From: Clostridia bacterium
Lineage (GTDB): Bacteria; Bacillota; Clostridia; Oscillospirales; CAG-272
NCBI GenBank assembly: GCA_017482355.1
Contig: JAFUNJ010000012.1
Span: 228,211-292,210, forward strand
Length of the DNA: 64,000 bases
Reading direction: 5' to 3'
The notes beneath the pieces are model-generated. The model was not told where the DNA came from, did no database searches, and saw nothing but the letters and a program-made list of their open reading frames with translations. Below, piece after piece: positions 18,750 to 26,089 of this stretch; the first letter of the stretch is position 1; each line of letters starts with the position of its first letter. Position numbers and translations under genes: made by a program.

Positions 18750-19445
18750 TCATTCGTAATCTTCCATTAAACCTTTGTCATTAAATTTGTAAGTACCGGT
18801 GTCGCCATCTCCATAGTCGAGCTTAGCTGTTTTAAGCACTCCGTTAGAGTGAAATTCCGTGAAAGTGATGGTGTATTCGTACTCATCTCCGTCATATGTA
18901 CTATGCGTTTCAACGCCCGTTTGCTTTCCGGATTTATCAAATATAAATTCCTCACGATCTATATAGTTGCCTCTACGCATTTCAAAAGATAGCAAGCGGT
19001 CTTTAGCGAAGTCACACTTGAGTGACACACGTGCATCCGAGTCCAAGCCGTATTCCTTCAGTGCTTTGCCTTCGAGCACGAGACCGCCATCAGACAGCAT
19101 CTTAAGCTCATCGGCATCCTCTTCATCTTCAGGATCAAGCGAGTTTTTATATTCGTCCGCATTTTTTCCGCTGACCGTTTCTTTGAGAATCACTTTTGTA
19201 ATAACGTAGCTATCGCCATCTTTTTCAAGGAACATGACCTGTTCGCCGGTGATTACACAAGAGGTATCGTCGTCAAGAAACGAACATTTAGCGGAAAGCG
19301 TAGTTATCTTGCTATGTTCTACACATTCATACTCCCAGATCATACCATCAGAAACCGTGATCGCCTTCGCAGATTTTCCGCCGCTGCAAGAAGCGAGCGA
19401 AAGAAGCATAAACGCAATCATCAAAAATGCCAAAATTCTTTTCAT
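18750..19445 (-). CDS. Predicted lipoprotein of unknown function
   Basis: This is a 231-residue exported lipoprotein. The N-terminus MKRILAFLMIAFMLLSLASC ends in the lipobox LASC, with the lipidated Cys at residue 20. The rest is acidic and beta-rich, and the last 60 residues have MORN-like YKFNDKGLMEDYE spacing. The start at ATG 19445 is supported by AGGTGG upstream; a longer frame would bury the signal peptide. It has its own promoter at 19493-19520. I do not recognise a known domain. Confidence 0.8.
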   Translation of the reverse strand: MKRILAFLMIAFMLLSLASCSGGKSAKAITVSDGMIWEYECVEHSKITTLSAKCSFLDDDTSCVITGEQVMFLEKDGDSYVITKVILKETVSGKNADEYKNSLDPEDEEDADELKMLSDGGLVLEGKALKEYGLDSDARVSLKCDFAKDRLLSFEMRRGNYIDREEFIFDKSGKQTGVETHSTYDGDEYEYTITFTEFHSNGVLKTAKLDYGDGDTGTYKFNDKGLMEDYE

Positions 19446-19492
19446 AATAAGTCCACCTATAAATTTATTCCGCATACGCGGTTAGTAATCAT

Positions 19493-19520
19493 ATTATAAC
19501 CTTTTCAGGTTAAAAGTCAA
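19493..19520 (-). promoter_or_regulatory. Sigma-A promoter for the lipoprotein gene
   Basis: On the minus strand TTGACT (19515-19520) and TATAAT (19493-19498) are 16 bases apart. They sit about 48 bases before ATG 19445. Confidence 0.7.
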
Positions 19521-19580
19521 TACTCTGAAACAGATTAACGTATAATGTTTTTATAATCATTTGCGCGTTTTCTATAAACA

Positions 19581-19610
19581 GAAAAGCACGCTTCATAGGA
19601 GGCGTGCTTT
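19581..19610 (-). terminator. Intrinsic terminator after the lipoprotein/small-protein operon
   Basis: AAAAGCACGC (19581-19590) pairs with GCGTGCTTTT (about 19601-19610) as a hairpin just past the end of the 40-residue ORF. A T-rich tail is present on both strands. Confidence 0.65.
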
Positions 19611-19620
19611 TGCTTTTTAA

Positions 19621-19743
19621 TTATTCTGCAAGAAAGTCGGGGAGATTTACGTCGTCGCCTCCGAGGGAAACGGTGATTACATCCTCATTATCAAAGATTA
19701 TCGTCTCGCACTCAGGAGAAGTGAATTTTTCGTTCATATTCAT
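19621..19743 (-). CDS. Small acidic protein of 40 residues
   Basis: This short ORF runs from ATG 19743 to TAA and encodes 40 residues. It begins MNMNEKFTSPECETIIFDNE and ends with DDVNLPDFLAE. AAAGGA sits three to eight bases upstream, and it follows the Thr-rich lipoprotein gene by 12 bases, so it looks translated as the last gene of that operon. It has one Cys, no membrane segment and a net negative charge. The pattern SPxCExIxFDxEDVI resembles small proteins I recall from many Clostridia genomes, which have no assigned function. The NLP ending matches the end of the upstream lipoprotein. Confidence 0.6.
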   Translation of the reverse strand: MNMNEKFTSPECETIIFDNEDVITVSLGGDDVNLPDFLAE

Positions 19744-19755
19744 CGTCCTTTCGTT

Positions 19756-20163
19756 TTAGAAGGTTATACCCGGCAGATTAACGCTGCCGTCTTCATTTGT
19801 TTCAAAGTCCTTGTCCGTCGTTTCGGGGACGGTTGTTTCGGCTTCGGTCGTCGGTTCTTCGGTTGTCGTTACGTCCGTTGTTTCCGCTTCAGTCGTAACA
19901 TCCTTGACAGTCGTTGTTTCGGCAGTCGTAACTGCGGAAGTATCGGTTTCCGTATTTCCCGACGTTGTATCATTCACCGTTGTATCGCTCGGCATTTCCG
20001 ACGTGTCCGCGCCTTCGGTAGTATTACCGTCGGTCGTCTCGGGAGCCGTTGTATCCGATACCGTGGTGGTTTCCGTCGTCACCTTAGGTTTGCCGTCATC
20101 GTTACACGCGATAACGGTCACCATAATCAGTGCTGACAGAAGGAAGAGAATTGTCTTTCTCAC
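19756..20163 (-). CDS. Thr/Glu-rich lipoprotein
   Basis: A 135-residue predicted lipoprotein. The signal peptide MRKTILFLLSALIMVTVIAC ends in the lipobox VIAC with Cys20. The rest is a low-complexity chain of Thr, Glu, Asp and Val (about 25-120), ending GSVNLPGITF. This looks like a flexible cell-surface stalk with no folded domain. It starts seven bases after the end of the 742-residue secreted protein, in the same operon. The biased composition makes homology searches unreliable. Confidence 0.75.
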   Translation of the reverse strand: MRKTILFLLSALIMVTVIACNDDGKPKVTTETTTVSDTTAPETTDGNTTEGADTSEMPSDTTVNDTTSGNTETDTSAVTTAETTTVKDVTTEAETTDVTTTEEPTTEAETTVPETTDKDFETNEDGSVNLPGITF

Positions 20164-20170
20164 TGTGCGA

Positions 20171-22399
20171 TTACGCGCCTACGTACGCTGCTGTAGCTGC
20201 ACCGTAGTTATATGCTGCGATCACGATGTTGCGATCAAGATCGGTCTCAGCTTTGTCGTAAGCGAGCTTGAGGTAGGAGTTGAAGGTGAAGTCGATCGTA
20301 GAAACCACGGTATCACCGTCATAAATAGTAACCGTGATTACATCGCCGAAGTTTGCGGGACGGATGTTCTCGATATAGAGTGCGCCGTTCTCGAGGTTAT
20401 CTGCAAGAACCATCTTACCGGTGGTAGCAGCGCCACGCGAAGCTACGAAGGTGTAGCCGTCTTCTGCATTGATGTTCAAGCCGATAGTCGCGTATTCGCC
20501 AAGGGTTACATCCGTAAATCCGGTAATTATAGATGCATTCTGCTCAAGATCATAGTCATCAACGGTATTGAAATCGGGAGCTGTGAGCGTCTGCTCAACC
20601 TTTGCTGCTGCCTTACCGTATGCGTCGATAGCATCGAGGAGAGTGCAGAGCTTAGTATCGGTAGCATAAGCTGCCTTTGCCTTTTCGATATAGGTAGATA
20701 CGCTTACGGTCTTGGTTACGTCGCCAAGAGTAACGGTGAGATCATCTCCGATCTGACCGGGAGTAAGAGTAGTCGTATAGGTGTTTTCGCCAACGATAGG
20801 TGTACACTCCTCACCGTTGCTGAATACTACCTTTGCGGTAGGATTAGCAGTAAGCCATTCTTCGGTTACGTTGAACTTAACTCTTACAGTCACACCCTTG
20901 TTAAGAGTAAGACCGAATCCGGTGAACACAGGTGCTTCAACCTCGGGTTCAGAAGTTTCTTCAACGAGCTTGTAGAGAGCGATTGCTTTCTGATTCACGG
21001 TCTTGTAATAACGGAATCTCATCTGATTAGAAGCAGAATTGAACTGGAGAGTCGTTCCACTCTCCGCGGTTATTATCGCATTTTCATTAGCGTCTATTGA
21101 TATTGTATTGTAGTATGTTTCAGACGTTAAAAGCTGATTGTTATTTGAAGTGCTACCGATATAAAAACCGGAAGCGCTCTTGATTGTGTAACCATCAGGT
21201 GTCTTTTCTATATGGAACACACTAGCATTTAGATCTCCGGTAATAACGCCATCACTGATCGTTACTTCCACAGTGTTGCTAACCGCATCGAGTGTTGCAA
21301 GCGATCCGTTGAATGCGAGGTTTCCTGCCTCATATACGATAAGGTAAGTACCGCTGAAGTCATCGAGAGTAGAGGTTACCTTTTCAAAGGTAGGGAAAAT
21401 CGGCTTTTCTGCTCCGCATGCGGTACAGGTGCCGTTTACGTAGTCGTGATCAAGCATCGGAACGATTTCCTGCTTGGTAATAACTTCATCACACTCATCA
21501 CAGTGTAAACCCTCGGTCAAGCCGGTTTCGGTACAGGTTGCGTCTTTCGCTTTGTCTACTACTTCGGTATGTCCGGGAGCAGTAGTTACCTTATTTGTGC
21601 CGGGCTCGCCGCAATTATCGCAGATCTGAGCTACTACTCTGTCTGTCGTGCAGTCGCCTTCGGCGATTACTTCGCCATCTACCCATACGTGAGCGGTGCA
21701 GAGATTAGTTCCGCAAGTATCGCACTTGCTGTCGACAGGGTTTTCGTCGGTATGACCGGTAGCTTCGATAGTTTCCTGTTCGGTGATAACTTCGCCGCAG
21801 TCGGAGCACTTTTCGCCAGCGGTAATTCCGGGTTCAGTACAGGTTGCATCGGAAGGTGTGCCGATAGCTACAGTGTTTGCATGTTCGCAAGATGCTGCTA
21901 ATGAATACGTAACAACAATATCCGTTACACGAGCTTGACCATTAGTCGCAGTACCTGTATTTCCGGTACCGAATGTAGCAGATACGTCATTAACGGTAAC
22001 AACGGTATCGGAGGAAACATTAGAACCGTTATAGGTCAATGATCCATTGTTATTAGCAACATAGGTGAATTTTACGGTTTCAATTATCACACCGTCAGCC
22101 GCAGTGATCTCAACGGTGGCATTCTCGGACTGATAAATTCTCCACTGATGACCACTAGTGTAGTACTTACCCGTGTTACCGCCGCCATTAGCCGTAACGG
22201 TAATGTTACTGTCCATGTTGATCGTGGTATATTTTGTGCCATTTGACCAACCGTTTGAGCCAGCATAAGACTGAACGTTTACAGAAACAGTCGTAGTATC
22301 AGCCGCATGCGTGCCGATTGCGATGGCAGGAATCATGGAGAACATCATGATCGTGCCGAGGAGAAGTGCTGTCAATTTTTTAAGAAAATTGTGCTTCAT
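20171..22399 (-). CDS. Large secreted protein with Cys-pair modules
   Basis: This 742-residue protein has a signal peptide (MKHNFLKKLTALLLGTIMMF, cleavage near the AHA-like site at 33). Residues about 35-180 are Ser/Thr/Asn-rich and look beta-sandwich. Residues 190-360 hold three or four copies of a CxxC module such as CSDCGEVITEQETIEATGH and CDECDEVITKQEIVP. The C-terminal half is a beta domain with no recognised catalytic motif. GTGGAG precedes ATG 22399, which was chosen because a longer frame would hide the signal peptide. A lipoprotein and a small ORF follow in the same operon. Surface adhesion is a guess. Confidence 0.72.
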   Translation of the reverse strand: MKHNFLKKLTALLLGTIMMFSMIPAIAIGTHAADTTTVSVNVQSYAGSNGWSNGTKYTTINMDSNITVTANGGGNTGKYYTSGHQWRIYQSENATVEITAADGVIIETVKFTYVANNNGSLTYNGSNVSSDTVVTVNDVSATFGTGNTGTATNGQARVTDIVVTYSLAASCEHANTVAIGTPSDATCTEPGITAGEKCSDCGEVITEQETIEATGHTDENPVDSKCDTCGTNLCTAHVWVDGEVIAEGDCTTDRVVAQICDNCGEPGTNKVTTAPGHTEVVDKAKDATCTETGLTEGLHCDECDEVITKQEIVPMLDHDYVNGTCTACGAEKPIFPTFEKVTSTLDDFSGTYLIVYEAGNLAFNGSLATLDAVSNTVEVTISDGVITGDLNASVFHIEKTPDGYTIKSASGFYIGSTSNNNQLLTSETYYNTISIDANENAIITAESGTTLQFNSASNQMRFRYYKTVNQKAIALYKLVEETSEPEVEAPVFTGFGLTLNKGVTVRVKFNVTEEWLTANPTAKVVFSNGEECTPIVGENTYTTTLTPGQIGDDLTVTLGDVTKTVSVSTYIEKAKAAYATDTKLCTLLDAIDAYGKAAAKVEQTLTAPDFNTVDDYDLEQNASIITGFTDVTLGEYATIGLNINAEDGYTFVASRGAATTGKMVLADNLENGALYIENIRPANFGDVITVTIYDGDTVVSTIDFTFNSYLKLAYDKAETDLDRNIVIAAYNYGAATAAYVGA

Positions 22400-22468
22400 T
22401 TTGCAAATACTCCACTTTCTTTTTTTCGTTTTTTTGCCGAAATACGGCAAATATAAATAGTTATTTTG

Positions 22469-22497
22469 ATTGTATCATCATTGTCGATTTTTGTCAA
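22469..22497 (-). promoter_or_regulatory. Consensus promoter for the large secreted protein
   Basis: TTGACA (22492-22497, minus strand) and TACAAT (22469-22474) are 17 bases apart. The start lies about 60 bases before ATG 22399. Confidence 0.82.
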
Positions 22498-22536
22498 CCC
22501 ATTTATACAATAATATAACATTATTTTCGTCTATTA

Positions 22537-22565
22537 TTGACAATCGGAAAAATGTGTGATATATT
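22537..22565 (+). promoter_or_regulatory. Consensus promoter for the SGNH hydrolase gene
   Basis: TTGACA (22537-22542) and TATATT (22560-22565) are 17 bases apart on the plus strand. They are divergent from the promoter at 22469-22497 and only 40 bases from it. Confidence 0.8.
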
Positions 22566-22597
22566 CGACTTAAATAAAGGCAAAAAGGAGATACATC

Positions 22598-23251
22598 ATG
22601 CCTGTCAAGGTTGGACTACAATACATTGAGATCTGGAACGAGTCAATGGAGGACGAAGTCCGCGAATATGAAAATGAGCCCATTCAAAAGGGCAAGATCG
22701 TCTTCTACGGTCCTTCTTATTTTACCCGTTGGAGCACCAAATGGGGAAACAAGCCGCTATGTGAGACTGTTCTCGGAAAAAGCGGCGCGCAATGCTGCAT
22801 CAACCGCGGCTTCGGTTCGAGCTGTCCCGAGCATCAGCTTTACTATTATCCCCGTATGATACGTCCTCTTGAACCGAGCGTTCTCGTTTACAAGAGTTAC
22901 GCGAATGCTGCCGCTTTCGGCTACACGACCGAGGAAACGTGGGAGCTTGCGCAGAGAGTTATCACATATACCCTCACCGATTTCCCCGAGGCGACAGTTT
23001 ATCTCGTCAGCGCATCGAGAAGCCGAAATATGAGCGACGAGCAATTATATGAGTGCCGCAAATACAACTCTTTCCTCAAAGAGTTTGCAGAAAAAACGCC
23101 GAGATGTCAATATCTTGACGTATTTGAGTATGCTCCCATGACAGGAAACGATATTTACATCGACGACGGCGTTCATTTTAACGAAAAGGGCTACGAGCTT
23201 TTTGCTGATTTCTTCACCGAAGCGCTAAAAGACGAGCTTGCGAAATTCTGA
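22598..23251 (+). CDS. SGNH/GDSL-family hydrolase
   Basis: A 217-residue cytoplasmic protein with the SGNH hydrolase layout. Block I is IVFYGPSYFTRW (about 30-41), in which the nucleophile Ser follows GP instead of GD. Block III-like and block V follow: the terminal IDDGVHFNEKGY (about 186-197) supplies the catalytic Asp and His. The family deacylates esters, including acetylated sugars and lipids. AAAAGGAG sits before the ATG. The gene is alone between its own promoter and a shared bidirectional terminator. The substrate is unknown. Confidence 0.8.
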   Translation: MPVKVGLQYIEIWNESMEDEVREYENEPIQKGKIVFYGPSYFTRWSTKWGNKPLCETVLGKSGAQCCINRGFGSSCPEHQLYYYPRMIRPLEPSVLVYKSYANAAAFGYTTEETWELAQRVITYTLTDFPEATVYLVSASRSRNMSDEQLYECRKYNSFLKEFAEKTPRCQYLDVFEYAPMTGNDIYIDDGVHFNEKGYELFADFFTEALKDELAKF

Positions 23252-23256
23252 CACAA

Positions 23257-23280
23257 AAATCCACCCGTTCGGGTGGATTT
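23257..23280. terminator. Bidirectional terminator between SGNH and GH genes
   Basis: AAATCCACCC (23257-23266) pairs with GGGTGGATTT (23271-23280). A-rich flanks allow it to end both the SGNH gene (+) and the convergent TIM-barrel gene (-). Confidence 0.85.
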
Positions 23281-23283
23281 TAA

Positions 23284-24426
23284 TTATTCAACCGTTATAA
23301 AGCAGGGTTCGGCACCGTTGAGTGCTATGGTATATACACCGTTTTCGGGTAGCTCGGCTTTTTCATCGACGGTGTAAAGTGTTACCTTACCGTTCACCTT
23401 GACAGTAAGTGTGTATCCCGATGCGGAGTCATACTCAACGGGAGAAACGAAGATCGCTTCCTTGCCGTTACTTACGAACTTACCGACGAGTGCTTCCTTT
23501 GTGGAAACGATGCTCTCAAATGCGCCGAAGGCAGTCTCTGTCGTTCTTTCGGTGTCGATCCAGCTATACTTTATATACTTCTTCGAAAGCGCGATCATCT
23601 TGTGATTGATCTTTTTCAGCTTTTCGTACTGCTCGGTCTTGCTACCGTCGGGATCAAGGACGTTGTGATGCCACCAGCCCGCAGAGTAGCAAGCCCACGA
23701 TACTGCAGACGCGCCGTGTGCCATTGCGGAAAACGCCTGGAACGCAAGCTCGTCCTCGGTAACATAGTGATCGGGGTCGAGCGAGTTTACCTGTCCGACG
23801 TAGTAAAGCTTCTTACCGTTATCTCTGCAGTAGACTGCTGCGGTTTTAAGGTCGGAGAAAAGACGGTCGGGGCTTGATGTGAGGTAATAGTGGTCAAAGC
23901 TCAAATAAGGAAGATCTATATTCTTGCCGTATGCGTCGATATAGTCCTTGTACGTCGGAACGCCAAGCTCCTTTTCAGACTGCTCCTCGGTATTTGCTGC
24001 GAGCATACCGTACGAGGGGTAAATGTTAAGATACGGGAACTTGCTCGGCGCTAACTCCTTCATAAGTGCGATCATCTGTCCGTAGTAAGGGAAATCAACG
24101 CTCGACGGCTCGTCGCCTGCGTCGATGCCCACGATAGCAGGGTGGTCAACGAATGCGTTTATGCCGTCAATATACGCTTCCCTTTTATTCGTTTTGCACA
24201 TCGTTCCTGCATTTTCACCGTGTCCGCCGAACCAACCGGGAACGACCCCCGACACTACCGCAGACACGCCGTATTTTGAGAAAAGATCGAGCATTTCCCT
24301 GTCGTTATCTATGCAGAAAACGACGTCGATTCCGCTTTCACTCAAATCCTTTACGCCCTGCTCGGTTCTTGCATTTTTCTGAAAATAATAGGTTCCGATA
24401 TGGAATTTATCAAAAAAAGTGTTCAT
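23284..24426 (-). CDS. TIM-barrel glycoside-hydrolase-like protein
   Basis: This 380-residue protein lacks a signal peptide. It carries a (beta/alpha)8-style N-terminal domain with VGIDAGDEPSSVDFPYY, in which Glu is the likely acid/base by analogy with GH-A families. LSFDHYYLTS and SAVSWACYSAGWWHH form aromatic substrate-facing loops. A short C-terminal beta domain (about 300-380) follows. AAGGAGA precedes ATG 24426. The fold resembles beta-galactosidase-like clan A enzymes, but I cannot name the family. The substrate is unknown, with gut glycans plausible. Confidence 0.65.
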   Translation of the reverse strand: MNTFFDKFHIGTYYFQKNARTEQGVKDLSESGIDVVFCIDNDREMLDLFSKYGVSAVVSGVVPGWFGGHGENAGTMCKTNKREAYIDGINAFVDHPAIVGIDAGDEPSSVDFPYYGQMIALMKELAPSKFPYLNIYPSYGMLAANTEEQSEKELGVPTYKDYIDAYGKNIDLPYLSFDHYYLTSSPDRLFSDLKTAAVYCRDNGKKLYYVGQVNSLDPDHYVTEDELAFQAFSAMAHGASAVSWACYSAGWWHHNVLDPDGSKTEQYEKLKKINHKMIALSKKYIKYSWIDTERTTETAFGAFESIVSTKEALVGKFVSNGKEAIFVSPVEYDSASGYTLTVKVNGKVTLYTVDEKAELPENGVYTIALNGAEPCFITVE

Positions 24427-24538
24427 AGTGTTCTCCTTTTTTGCGCTTTGCGCACTTCTTTTGTTATTATATCATTTAAAATTCAATTACGCAAGGATTT
24501 CGCGCAAAAAAGAGATATCTTGAGGTGACAAAAAATCA

Positions 24539-24567
24539 TTGCAGTTTTTGGCTCTTTGTATTATAAT
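24539..24567 (+). promoter_or_regulatory. Sigma-A promoter for rsmF
   Basis: TTGCAG (24539-24544) and TATAAT (24562-24567) are spaced 17 bases apart. They lie 34 bases upstream of ATG 24601. Confidence 0.78.
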
Positions 24568-24600
24568 AATGATAACTTCGATATTACCGAGGAATAAGCT

Positions 24601-26046
24601 ATGAAATTACCCGAAGCGTTTTGTGCGCGGATGAAAATGATGCTCGGAGATGAATATGAGGCGTTTTTGTCCTCTTACGATCGTCCGAACACACCGTCTC
24701 TGCGTCTGAATCCTTTGAAAAAGAATAATATTGCTCTTGCGGATATTGCGCAGATGCAGTGTGTGGGTGAACGTGTTCCGTGGGCGGAGAACGGATACTA
24801 TTACGATCCCGAAAGCGAAACACGCCCCGGAAAGCATCCTTATCATGAATCGGGCGCGTACTACATTCAAGAGGCGAGCGCGACGCTCCCCGCTTCCCTT
24901 TTTCCGCCGTGTGAAGATGACAAGGTGCTTGACCTATGCGCCGCACCCGGCGGCAAAAGCACGCAGCTTGCTGCGTTTCTTAACGGAAGCGGGCTTCTCG
25001 TTTCAAACGAGATCCATCCGCAAAGAGCGGCTATACTTTCGCAGAACGTTGAAAGAATGGGCATTCGCAACGCAGTCGTTACCTGTCACGCGCCGCAGGA
25101 GCTTGTCCCGCATTTTCCCTGCTTTTTTGACAAAATCGTAGTTGACGCGCCTTGCTCGGGCGAGGGAATGTTCCGAAAGGAGGAGCAGGCACTCACAATG
25201 TGGAGTCAAGAGAACGTTGATCTCTGCGCCAAGCGTCAGAAGGAGATACTCGAATCTGCCGCCATCATGCTGAAGCCCGACGGATACCTGACCTATTCAA
25301 CCTGCACATTTGCTCCCGAGGAAAACGAGGGTGTTATCCTGCATTTTCTCCGTGATCATCCCGAATTTGAGGTCGTTGAGCCGATGAATATTGCGGTGCT
25401 TGACTGCATTTCGAAAGGACTTATCGACCGAGGAAATCCCAAATGGGTAAACGGTGAGGAATATGCCGAGCAGATAAAAAAGACGCTTCGAATCTTCCCG
25501 CACCACGCAAACGGCGAAGGACATTTTGCGGCGCTACTCCATAAATCTGCCGACGCACCGACCGTGATCATGAAGGAACACAAAAGCGATAAGAAGAAGC
25601 AAAAGGAAAGAGGCGGACGCCCCCAAACGACGCCCGAGAGCGCCTATAAGCTTTTCTCGGAATTCATTAATGACGTGACCGACGAGAAGCTCGGCGGTGT
25701 TCCCCGGCTCTTCGGCGAACAGCTTTACCTCTGCCCGAATGAACTTCCGTCGCCGCGCGATGGGCTTAAGACGCTTCGGCACGGCTTGCATCTTGGCACA
25801 GTCGTAAACGGTAACCGTTTTGAGCCGTCGCACGCGTTGGCACTTGCGCTTGATCCGTCAAAGGCGAAAAAGACATTCTCTATCGACCTTGATCCTGCGA
25901 TCTCTTATCTGCGCGGAGAGGTCATTCCCTGCGGTGACGAAAAGGGCTGGTACGTCATAAAATACGACGGATTCCCTCTCGGCTGGGGCAAAGCAAGTAG
26001 CTCAATGATGAAAAATCATTACCCGAAGGGGTTAAGGAAACAGTAA
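24601..26046 (+). CDS. rsmF: 16S rRNA (cytosine-C5) methyltransferase RsmF-type
   Basis: This SAM-dependent RNA:m5C methyltransferase of the NOL1/NOP2/Sun family has 481 residues. The SAM site is VLDLCAAPGGKSTQLA (about 109-124). The catalytic motif is VDAPCSGEGMFRKEEQAL, whose PC cysteine releases product, and the nucleophile Cys lies in TYSTCTFAPEENE (about 232-244). The C-terminal third is a PUA-like region. GAGGA sits nine bases before ATG 24601. The modified position cannot be fixed; RsmF/YebU-type is the best fit. It ends in a bidirectional terminator. Confidence 0.88.
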   Translation: MKLPEAFCARMKMMLGDEYEAFLSSYDRPNTPSLRLNPLKKNNIALADIAQMQCVGERVPWAENGYYYDPESETRPGKHPYHESGAYYIQEASATLPASLFPPCEDDKVLDLCAAPGGKSTQLAAFLNGSGLLVSNEIHPQRAAILSQNVERMGIRNAVVTCHAPQELVPHFPCFFDKIVVDAPCSGEGMFRKEEQALTMWSQENVDLCAKRQKEILESAAIMLKPDGYLTYSTCTFAPEENEGVILHFLRDHPEFEVVEPMNIAVLDCISKGLIDRGNPKWVNGEEYAEQIKKTLRIFPHHANGEGHFAALLHKSADAPTVIMKEHKSDKKKQKERGGRPQTTPESAYKLFSEFINDVTDEKLGGVPRLFGEQLYLCPNELPSPRDGLKTLRHGLHLGTVVNGNRFEPSHALALALDPSKAKKTFSIDLDPAISYLRGEVIPCGDEKGWYVIKYDGFPLGWGKASSSMMKNHYPKGLRKQ

Positions 26047-26050
26047 ACAA

Positions 26051-26078
26051 AAAGAACGCGGAATTTTCCGCGTTCTTT
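26051..26078. terminator. Bidirectional terminator between rsmF and the nuclease gene
   Basis: AAAGAACGCGGAA (26051-26063) pairs with TTCCGCGTTCTTT (26066-26078), a 13-bp stem with flanking A and T runs. It ends both convergent genes. Confidence 0.88.
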
Positions 26079-26089
26079 TTATATATTTA

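Noticed and set aside
19811-21100. Long plus-strand frame across the secreted-protein operon
   Set aside because: Val/Ser-rich low-complexity product caused by the Thr-rich coding strand; no start site or homology features.
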